NCBI GenBank assembly: GCA_013153415.1
Contig: JAADEO010000237.1
Span: 1-8,041, forward strand
DNA from: Deltaproteobacteria bacterium
Lineage (GTDB): Bacteria > Desulfobacterota > Anaeroferrophillalia > Anaeroferrophillales > Tharpellaceae
Direction of reading: 5' to 3'
DNA length: 8,041 bases
Positions 1 to 5,671 of the stretch are shown piece after piece. Position 1 is the stretch's first letter. Every line of letters begins with the position of its first letter. Made by a program: the position numbers and the translations under genes. Below the pieces are notes generated by a model. It ran no database searches, was not told the origin of the DNA, and was given only the letters and a program-made list of their open reading frames with translations.

Positions 1-30
1 TTGCGGGCCGTAAGGCCGCGTTCGGGTCGC

Positions 31-48
31 GCGGAAGTGATTTTCCGC
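31..48 (-). other. Hairpin just downstream of serA
   Basis: A perfect 6-bp inverted repeat (GCGGAA at 31-36, TTCCGC at 43-48, 6-nt loop) starts 6 bases past the serA stop codon. No T-tract follows on the minus strand, so it does not qualify as an intrinsic terminator; it could be a 3'-end-stabilising stem or part of a longer structure cut by the window edge. No gene is visible in bases 1-54. Confidence 0.3.
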
Positions 49-54
49 ATTAGA

Positions 55-1656
55 CTAGAGATATATCTCTTTGACCGAAACGATGTTGGGGAGCTGGCAG
101 AGCCCGTCCAGCACCTCCTTGGCGATCGAGCCGTCGATCTGGACCATCGACAGCGACATGCCGCCGATCCCGTCGCGACCGAACTGCATGCGCCCGATAT
201 TGATATCGTTCTGGCCGAGATAGGAACCGATCGAACCGATGACCCCGGGCTTGTCGTGGGCATAGATGACCAGCAGGTGCCCTTCGGGAATGGCATCGAG
301 TTCGAACTGGTTGACCTTGACGATCCGGGGTTCGACCTTGCCGAAAAGGGCGCCGGAAATCTCATATTCGAGTTCGCCGCTTTTGCCGGCCAACAGGATC
401 ATGCTGGAGAAGTTGCCGGCCTCCTCGGTCTTGGCCTCGAGCACGCTGATGCCGCGCTCCTTGGCGATGGTCGGAGCGTTGACGAAGTTGACCATCTCGC
501 CGACCATCGGGGTCAGGATACCCTTGAGCAGGGAGGTGGTGATCGGTTTGGTGTCGTGCTCGGCCACCTTGCCCTTGTATTCGATCCGCACTTCGCTCAG
601 ACCGCACTGGTCGCCGCTGCAGAGCTGAGTATAGAAACGCCCCATCTTCTCGGCCAGGGTCAGGTAGGGACCGATGCCCTTGAGGACCTCGGCGCTGACG
701 CTGGGAACGTTCAGGGCGTTAACGATCGTCCCTTCGCAGAGGTAGTCGGCGATCTGTTCGGCCACGGCCACGGCGACATTGACCTGGGCCTCGTCGGTCG
801 AAGCCCCGAGATGCGGGGTGCAGATGAAATTATCGAGAGTGAAAAGGGGATGATCGGCATCCGGCGGTTCTTTTTCGAAGACATCGAAGGCGGCCCCGGC
901 CACCACCCCGTCGCGCAGGGCTTCATAGAGATCGTCCTCCTTGACGATCCCGCCCCGGGCGCAGTTGATGATCCGGACGCTGTCCTTCATGATCGCGAAA
1001 CTCTCGTGATTGATCATGTGGCGGGTATCCTTGGTCATCGGCGTATGCACCGAGATATAATCGGCCCGGCGGAAAAGCTCTTCCAGGGAAACCAGCTCGA
1101 TATCGAGGCTGGCGGCTTTTTCCTCGGAAATGAAGGGGTCGAAAGCGATCACCTTCATCTTCAGACCCTGGGCCCGGTCGGCGACGATGGTGCCGATATT
1201 GCCGAGACCGACAACCCCCAGCACCTTGTTGAAGAGCTCCTTGCCCATGAACTTGCTCTTCTCCCACTTGCCGGCCTTCATCGAGGCGGTCGCCTGGGGA
1301 ATGTTGCGGCTTAGGGCCAGCATCATCGAAATCGTATGTTCGGCTGTGGTGATGGTGTTGCCCTTGGGAGTATTCATGACCACGATACCGCGGGCCGTGG
1401 CCGCCGGGATATCGACATTGTCGACCCCGATCCCGGCCCGGCCGACGACTTTCAGACGGTCGGCCGCGGCGATCACGTCGGCCGTCACCTTGGTGGCGCT
1501 GCGGATCGCGAGACCATCATATTCGCCGATCACCGCGATCAGCTCCTCGGGCGTCATTCCGACCTTGACATCGACCTCGATGTCTTCGTAACGGGAGAAC
1601 ATCTCGATGCCCTTGGGAGACATCTTGTCACTGATAAGAACCTTGTATTTACTCAA
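55..1656 (-). CDS. serA: D-3-phosphoglycerate dehydrogenase
   Basis: Cytoplasmic NAD-dependent enzyme for the first step of serine biosynthesis, oxidising 3-phosphoglycerate to 3-phosphohydroxypyruvate. With the start chosen here the protein has 533 residues, normal for the long SerA form. Visible in order: N-terminal part of the substrate domain (RSATKVT near 52-58); Rossmann motif GLGNIG at 150-155 with the NAD-ribose-binding acidic residue D173; catalytic triad R234 (NCARGG), E263 (FEKEPP) and H282 (TPHLGAS); an intermediate regulatory domain about 320-450; and a C-terminal ACT domain about 458-533 (HDKPGVIGSIG), which in this family can bind serine for feedback inhibition. No ATG fits the N-terminus: starting at the first ATG (14th codon of the open frame) would delete the first beta strand (YKVLISD). 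TTG at 1656 has a GGGGG ribosome-binding stretch (1664-1668) 7 nt upstream; TTG at 1662 would lie only 1 nt from it. It is second gene after the aminotransferase, separated by a gap of about 100 nt. Confidence 0.96.
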   Translation of the reverse strand: MSKYKVLISDKMSPKGIEMFSRYEDIEVDVKVGMTPEELIAVIGEYDGLAIRSATKVTADVIAAADRLKVVGRAGIGVDNVDIPAATARGIVVMNTPKGNTITTAEHTISMMLALSRNIPQATASMKAGKWEKSKFMGKELFNKVLGVVGLGNIGTIVADRAQGLKMKVIAFDPFISEEKAASLDIELVSLEELFRRADYISVHTPMTKDTRHMINHESFAIMKDSVRIINCARGGIVKEDDLYEALRDGVVAGAAFDVFEKEPPDADHPLFTLDNFICTPHLGASTDEAQVNVAVAVAEQIADYLCEGTIVNALNVPSVSAEVLKGIGPYLTLAEKMGRFYTQLCSGDQCGLSEVRIEYKGKVAEHDTKPITTSLLKGILTPMVGEMVNFVNAPTIAKERGISVLEAKTEEAGNFSSMILLAGKSGELEYEISGALFGKVEPRIVKVNQFELDAIPEGHLLVIYAHDKPGVIGSIGSYLGQNDINIGRMQFGRDGIGGMSLSMVQIDGSIAKEVLDGLCQLPNIVSVKEIYL

Positions 1657-1671
1657 TTTCAAACCCCCGGC

Positions 1672-1687
1672 GCCGGATCAGCCCGGC
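1672..1687 (-). promoter_or_regulatory. Hairpin in serA 5' region
   Basis: GCCGG (1672-1676) and CCGGC (1683-1687) form a perfect 5-bp stem with a 6-nt loop, ending 4 nt before the GGGGG ribosome-binding stretch of serA. The 104-nt gap between aminotransferase and serA also has a weak 4-bp stem at 1744-1758 (CCAC/GTGG) right after the aminotransferase stop. Neither is followed by a T-tract, so read-through from the aminotransferase into serA is expected. A role in tuning serA translation is inference. Confidence 0.3.
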
Positions 1688-1760
1688 ACGAAAATCTCTC
1701 CACCCGGGATAGAACCGGATGGCAACTGTTTATTCGATCAAACCCACCAAACAAGTGGAT

Positions 1761-2894
1761 CTATTTCAGCAGCTCCTGCGCCGCCCGGACCCCGCTGCGA
1801 CCAGCAAGATCGTAGCCCAGTTCGTTTAGGGCCATCTCCAGAGCCGCGAGACCGGTCAGGACATCGAAATCCCCGGCATAGCCGAGATGGGCGAGACGGA
1901 AGATCTTGCCTTTGACATGGTCCTGGCCGCCGGCGATGGTGACTCCCCGGCCGCGCAGGACCTTGACCACATCCTGGCCGTCGATTCCGGCCGGGGCGCG
2001 GACTGCAGTCACCGCGTTGGAAGGAGCATCGGGAGCGAAAAGCTCGAGTCCCAGGGCCTCGACCCCGGCCCGCATGGCGTCGGCCAGCCGGGCGTGGCGG
2101 GCGTGGACCCCTTCCAGGGTCTCCTCCTTGACCATGCGCAGAACTTCACGCAGACCGACGATCAGGGAGACCGCCGGAGTGTAGGCATTCTGCCCCTTCT
2201 GAGCATTCTTGAGCTCCTTGGCGAAATCGAAGTAATAGCGCGGCAGGGTCGAACGCTCATTGAACTTCCAGGCCTTGTCGCTGACCGCAGCGAAAGCCAG
2301 CCCCGGCGGCAGCATCAGGGCTTTCTGGGAACCGGTGACCACCACATCCAACCCCCACTCATCCATCGGCAGCGGGAAAACCCCGACCCCGGTAATGGCG
2401 TCGACCACCAGGATCGTATCATCTTTACCCCGCAACAGGTCGGCCACCTCCTTGACCGGATGCATGACCCCGGTCGAGGTCTCGCTGGCCTGCATCAATA
2501 CCGCCTTGACATCGCCCTCCCGCTCGAGGATCGCGGCGATATCGGCGCTCTTGACGGCCTGGCCCCATTCGACATCGAGATCGATCACATTCAGGCCGTA
2601 GATCTTTCCAAGATCGGACCAGCGTTCACCGAATTTCCCGCCCCGGACGGCGATCACCTTGTCGCCTGGCGAGAACAGGTTGACGATCGTACCTTCCATC
2701 GCTCCGGTGCCGGAGGAGGCGAAAACCAGAACCTCTTGACTGGTCTGAAAAAGATATTTAAGACCCTCCCGGACCTCGGCGAAAATCTCCTTGTAGGCCG
2801 GAGCCCGGTGGTGAACGATCGGCAGGGCCATGGCCTGCAGAACCCGCGGCGGTACGGGGGTCGGCCCCGGGGCCAGAAGATACTGTTTCTGCAT
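1761..2894 (-). CDS. Class V PLP aminotransferase (serine-pyruvate/alanine-glyoxylate type)
   Basis: Fold-type I, PLP-dependent aminotransferase of the alanine-glyoxylate/serine-pyruvate (AGXT/SgaA) family, 377 residues, about the family length. Seen: family-typical N-terminus LLAPGPTPVPP (6-16); cofactor phosphate-binding segment SGTGAME (61-67); PLP-pyridine aspartate D165 in VVDAITGVG; Schiff-base lysine K191 in TGSQKALMLPPG; C-terminal small domain with the carboxylate-binding-type arginine in FRLAHLGY. The ATG at 2894 is preferred to an in-frame upstream codon at 2936 because AAGGAG lies 7 nt before it (2902-2907) and the family N-terminus begins there. The gene precedes serA in the same transcript. 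Members of this family next to serA are suspected or shown in some lineages (for example the methanogen MJ0959 enzyme) to transaminate phosphohydroxypyruvate in place of SerC. Substrate here is therefore uncertain: phosphoserine/2-oxoglutarate, or serine/alanine with pyruvate/glyoxylate. Confidence 0.93.
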   Translation of the reverse strand: MQKQYLLAPGPTPVPPRVLQAMALPIVHHRAPAYKEIFAEVREGLKYLFQTSQEVLVFASSGTGAMEGTIVNLFSPGDKVIAVRGGKFGERWSDLGKIYGLNVIDLDVEWGQAVKSADIAAILEREGDVKAVLMQASETSTGVMHPVKEVADLLRGKDDTILVVDAITGVGVFPLPMDEWGLDVVVTGSQKALMLPPGLAFAAVSDKAWKFNERSTLPRYYFDFAKELKNAQKGQNAYTPAVSLIVGLREVLRMVKEETLEGVHARHARLADAMRAGVEALGLELFAPDAPSNAVTAVRAPAGIDGQDVVKVLRGRGVTIAGGQDHVKGKIFRLAHLGYAGDFDVLTGLAALEMALNELGYDLAGRSGVRAAQELLK

Positions 2895-2901
2895 TGTCAA
2901 A

Positions 2902-2907
2902 CTCCTT
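2902..2907 (-). promoter_or_regulatory. Ribosome binding site of the aminotransferase
   Basis: AAGGAG on the minus strand, 7 nt upstream of the ATG at 2894. It decides the start codon over the in-frame upstream alternative at 2936. Confidence 0.85.
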
Positions 2908-2929
2908 GAGAAATTGAATAATGGACTGA

Positions 2930-2944
2930 CTGTCACCTAGACAG
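2930..2944 (-). promoter_or_regulatory. 5-bp hairpin between leader terminator and RBS
   Basis: CTGTC (2930-2934) and GACAG (2940-2944) are perfectly complementary with a 5-nt loop. It lies between the leader terminator and the aminotransferase ribosome binding site, and could be an RNA stem or a short operator. No function can be assigned. Confidence 0.3.
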
Positions 2945-2956
2945 ACTTGCGGTTTC

Positions 2957-2991
2957 AAAAAAACGCTGGCCGGTGCTGGAACCCGACCAAC
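2957..2991 (-). terminator. Intrinsic terminator inside the aminotransferase-serA leader
   Basis: On the minus strand GTTGGTCGG (2991-2983) pairs with CCGGCCAGC (2973-2965) over 9 bp including two G-U wobbles, with a 9-nt loop. One G and then seven T (2963-2957) follow: a classical Rho-independent terminator. It faces leftwards, lies about 60 nt upstream of the aminotransferase ATG, and is downstream of the only good minus-strand promoter in the interval. It therefore either attenuates the serA transcript or ends a small RNA of about 215 nt. On the plus strand no T-tract follows. Confidence 0.75.
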
Positions 2992-3008
2992 CGTCAAAAC
3001 AAAGATGG

Positions 3009-3093
3009 ACGATTGCTCAAAAAATCACGAGCTACGCAAAAATGCGGGAAATCATATTGATTTTTCCCTGAGCACTGCGACATCTGCAATCGT
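3009..3093 (-). ncRNA. Candidate structured leader RNA domain (riboswitch/attenuator-like, class unknown)
   Basis: On the minus strand ACGATTGC (3093-3086) and GCAATCGT (3016-3009) form a perfect 8-bp closing stem. Inside are: UCGC-AGU (3080-3074) against GCU-C-GUGA (3033-3026), 7 pairs with one bulged base and two wobbles; a hairpin GGGAA-bulge-ATCA/TGAT-TTCCC (3068-3046), 9 pairs with a 3-nt loop; and CGCA/TGCG (3046-3035), 4 pairs with a T4 loop that shares base 3046 with the previous stem. The domain is AT-rich compared with the GC-rich genes around it. It sits between a good promoter and an intrinsic terminator ahead of serine-pathway genes. It does not match the glycine, SAM, cobalamin, T-box or c-di-GMP consensus features I know. 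Pairings were found by eye, without energy calculation or homologues. Confidence 0.4.
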
Positions 3094-3180
3094 TCAACCG
3101 AAAAACGGCGCTGATCGACGAAAACTCTACCGGTCTCTCCAAAGGCGAAAACCGGGCCGGATTCCGGGCGAAAACTCCCC

Positions 3181-3210
3181 CCTATAGTTAAAGTGTACGG
3201 CCGCTGTCAA
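3181..3210 (-). promoter_or_regulatory. Sigma70-type promoter for the aminotransferase-serA unit
   Basis: Minus strand: perfect -35 TTGACA (3210-3205), 18-nt spacer, -10 TATAGG (3186-3181, four of six consensus bases). Transcription would begin near 3174, giving a leader of about 280 nt before the aminotransferase ATG at 2894. It lies 59 nt downstream of the stop of the SH3b-protein gene, where I see no canonical terminator for the upstream operon, so some read-through from there is possible. Confidence 0.6.
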
Positions 3211-3268
3211 GCCCAAACTGGCGGATCATCCCGCTGCGCCGGCCCGAAAGCCAGAGGACTGACGCGGT

Positions 3269-4237
3269 TCAATAGGCCAAACCGAAAAAATCATAGGCCA
3301 GGGCCGCCGGGGAACGACTGCCGTCCGGCAGAAAGGGCGACGGAAGGGTGAAAAGATTGAAATCGGTAACATTGGCCGGAATTGTTGCCGCCAGAGAGAA
3401 GCGCCTGAAACCGTGTATCTGCAAAACAATGAAGTCATTGAACACCGGCAGGCCGTGTTTGCGGAAACCGCCGATTCCCACCTGGTCTCCATTTTCGCCC
3501 TTGAGCAGGACCATGACCTCGACCGGGGATAAACCATTACGGACAGACGGCCACAATTCGCGATCTTTCTCCATTTCGGTCAGCAGCCGATCCCGGCAAT
3601 CCAGCAAGGCACCGAGAAAGGCTTGGTAGGGAAGCAGATCGATCACCCCGGTTTCCAGTTTCCGGTCCCGAAGCTCCGCGTAGCTGGCGCGGCTGAAAGG
3701 AACCTGGAGAAGCAGCAGCCAGGAGACCCGCTCCCCTTTTCCGGAAGCCGCAACCCCCTTTTCATGCTCAAGACGCGAAACCTCGAAAACCAGCCGCCGC
3801 CGCTGCGGCGCGGCCAGTTTTTTCCGCAGGTAGCCAACCAGTCCCAGAAAAAACTTCTCCTGAGAACGATTGAGCCCGTTGCTGAGAAACTCGATCTCTG
3901 GTGGTTGTTTCCGAGGCCGGACCAGACGGCAGAGGGAGCCGAAAAGCCAGCCTTTGCGCCCCCGTTTATCGACGATGTAATACCAGTCTCCCTGTTCCCG
4001 CAGAATGGTGATCGAAGCTTTTCTCCGTAACGAAAAAAGCCTCCGACTGTGTTTGTCGGGGGCCTTGCGGACATTGGCTTTGCGCACCCGGATAACGGCC
4101 CGGGGCCGGGGGGCGGCGGCCGCCGCCGGACCGCAACAGAGCAACGCCAGAACAGCGACCAGCAGCCACCACGGAAGCGACCGGTTTCGCCGGATGCGGC
4201 AGATGCCGCCTGAACTTGGAAACCGCACCGCTTCCAT
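3269..4237 (-). CDS. Exported SH3b-domain protein of unknown function
   Basis: 322 residues. An arginine-rich N-terminus (about 1-22) is followed by a hydrophobic stretch (WWLLVAVLALLCC, about 24-36) and an alanine-rich region: a signal peptide or a single membrane anchor. The two cysteines do not sit in a normal lipobox. Residues about 46-105 look like a bacterial SH3 domain (ANVRKAPDKHS, then GDWYYIV and GRKGWLF), a fold that often binds peptidoglycan or peptides in the periplasm. The remaining 200 residues (about 115-322) match nothing I recognise; they are rich in basic and aromatic residues and end in YDFFGLAY. The start ATG overlaps the selA stop as TGATG, with only a weak Shine-Dalgarno, which suggests translational coupling. 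GTG at codon 4 is an alternative start. Nothing visible links the protein to selenium metabolism beyond operon position. Confidence 0.8.
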   Translation of the reverse strand: MEAVRFPSSGGICRIRRNRSLPWWLLVAVLALLCCGPAAAAAPRPRAVIRVRKANVRKAPDKHSRRLFSLRRKASITILREQGDWYYIVDKRGRKGWLFGSLCRLVRPRKQPPEIEFLSNGLNRSQEKFFLGLVGYLRKKLAAPQRRRLVFEVSRLEHEKGVAASGKGERVSWLLLLQVPFSRASYAELRDRKLETGVIDLLPYQAFLGALLDCRDRLLTEMEKDRELWPSVRNGLSPVEVMVLLKGENGDQVGIGGFRKHGLPVFNDFIVLQIHGFRRFSLAATIPANVTDFNLFTLPSPFLPDGSRSPAALAYDFFGLAY

Positions 4238-5664
4238 CAGGTTTCGAACAGCTCCCGGCAGGCAACCGCGATCTCATTGAAATCATTCTCGAGCAGGGTC
4301 CGGGGATCGAAAACCAGCCAGTCATCGACGATCCGGACGATCACCGGCACAGAGCGCTGTCGCAAAGCCTTCTCCAAGCGGACCGGGCTTTTGCCGGCAA
4401 AACGCAGGAACAGGGCGACGGTCGGCAGGGCCACCATCGGCAGGGCACCGCCACCGGCTCTCGAAACCTCGGGAGCAATTCTCATTTCCAAACCGGTCAG
4501 TTCTCCGGTCTGGCGCCGGATCAGGCGACGCAGCCGGCGAGCCCGCTTCCGCAATTCATCAGTCCCCATGGTCAGCATCCGCAGGGTCGGCACCTCGGCC
4601 ACGGCCTGGCGGGGATCGAGAAAACATTTCAGCGTGGCCTCGAGTGCCGCCAGGGTCATCTTGTCGATTCGCAAAGCCCGGTTCAAAGGGTGTTTCTTCA
4701 GTTTTTCCACCAGTTCCCGACGACCGACGATGATCCCGGCCTGGGGGCCACCCAGAAGCTTGTCGCCACTGAAGGTGGCAAGATCGACACCGTTGCTTAT
4801 CACCTCGCCCACGGTCGGCTCTCCCGGCAGACCGTAGGCCCGCAAGTCGAGCAGGTTGCCGCTGCCGAGATCCTCGATCACCGGGATGCCATGGCGCCGG
4901 GCCAGGGCTACCAGTTCCCGGGTTTCGGGACAACCACTGAAACCGCTGATCCGATAGTTGCTGGTATGAACCTTGAGCAGCAGGGCGGTCTCCTCGCCGA
5001 TGACCGTTTCATAATCGGCAAGGTGGGTCCGGTTGGTGGCCCCGACCTCCTTCAAGATGGCCCCGCCCTGGACCACGATCTCCGGGATCCGGAAAGCGCC
5101 GCCGATCTCGACCAGCTCCCCTCGGGAAACCACCACTTCCCGGCCCGCGGCCAGAGCCGAAAGGGCCAGGAGCACGGCTCCGGCGTTGTTATTGACGACC
5201 ATCGCCGCCTCGGCCCCGCTGAGCCGACAGAGGAGTTCTTCGACATTGGCATAGCGGATACTGCGGCGACCGCTGTCGAGATCGTATTCGAGATTGGAAT
5301 ACCCCCCGGCCACGGCCGCAACCCGGGCCACGGCGGCATCCGGCAAGGGTGAACGCCCCAGATTGGTATGGATGACCACCCCGGTCGCGTTGATCACCTC
5401 CCGGAGCCGGGGAGAAAGTTCTGCGGCCAGATCACGCTCGACCGCGGCCCAGAAGGATCCGGCCGGGAAAATCTCTTCTCCCCCGGTCTGGCGACCGATG
5501 ATCTCCTCTTTGATTTCAGCCAGACGGGCCCGGATGAAATCACCGATCAGGGAACGGGGATAGAGGTCGGTCAAGCCCCGCCGGGCGGCCTCGTGCAGAA
5601 GTTCGTCGACGGCCGGCAACTGCGCCAGAAGCTGTTGCAGCCCGCTGCGATTCCGGTCACTCAT
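4237..5664 (-). CDS. selA: L-seryl-tRNA(Sec) selenium transferase (selenocysteine synthase)
   Basis: Cytoplasmic PLP enzyme that converts seryl-tRNA(Sec) to selenocysteinyl-tRNA(Sec) using selenophosphate. 475 residues, normal for bacterial SelA (a homodecamer in E. coli). Seen: helical N-terminal tRNA-binding region (about 1-85) including LPAVDELL; SelA-typical VINATGVVIHTNLGRSPL (90-107); YSNLEYDLDSGRRS; cofactor-region VNNNAGAVLLAL (157-168); EDLGSGNLLDL (264-274); PLP lysine K302 in FSGDKLLGGPQAG, equivalent to K295 of E. coli SelA. It begins 7 nt after the radical SAM gene; AGGTGA (5668-5673) is only 3 nt from the ATG and GGAG (5677-5680) is 12 nt away, so initiation probably depends on coupling to the gene before. 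Its stop shares one base with the next start. selB and the tRNA(Sec) gene, often neighbours of selA, are absent from this window. Confidence 0.97.
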   Translation of the reverse strand: MSDRNRSGLQQLLAQLPAVDELLHEAARRGLTDLYPRSLIGDFIRARLAEIKEEIIGRQTGGEEIFPAGSFWAAVERDLAAELSPRLREVINATGVVIHTNLGRSPLPDAAVARVAAVAGGYSNLEYDLDSGRRSIRYANVEELLCRLSGAEAAMVVNNNAGAVLLALSALAAGREVVVSRGELVEIGGAFRIPEIVVQGGAILKEVGATNRTHLADYETVIGEETALLLKVHTSNYRISGFSGCPETRELVALARRHGIPVIEDLGSGNLLDLRAYGLPGEPTVGEVISNGVDLATFSGDKLLGGPQAGIIVGRRELVEKLKKHPLNRALRIDKMTLAALEATLKCFLDPRQAVAEVPTLRMLTMGTDELRKRARRLRRLIRRQTGELTGLEMRIAPEVSRAGGGALPMVALPTVALFLRFAGKSPVRLEKALRQRSVPVIVRIVDDWLVFDPRTLLENDFNEIAVACRELFET

Positions 5665-5671
5665 CGCTCAC

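Noticed and set aside
1..1314. 437-codon open frame on the plus strand opposite serA.
   Set aside because: It is antisense to a clearly conserved gene, its translation is low-complexity and D/H/G/L-rich, and it has no recognisable motif; GC-rich codon bias explains it.
3066..3140. Glycine-riboswitch-like pieces on the minus strand: GGAGAGACCGG near 3140-3130 and GCTCAGGGAAAAA near 3073-3061.
   Set aside because: The conserved CACCGAAG-type core is absent (only CGCCGTTTTTCGG is present), the second piece is not the CTCTCAGG needed to pair with GGAGAG, and the GGAC tail is missing. Worth a covariance-model check because the genes would fit, but the sequence does not support the call.
2957..3174. 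T-box leader for serine tRNA.
   Set aside because: No AGGGTGGNACCGCG-type T-box sequence is present before the terminator.
3005..3187. 60-codon plus-strand open frame in the serA leader region.
   Set aside because: No ribosome binding site, no recognisable motif, and it lies opposite the promoter and structured leader.
4216..5352. 378-codon plus-strand open frame opposite selA (and the 340-codon one at 1887-2909).
   Set aside because: Both are mirror frames of conserved genes with no motif or family-like composition.
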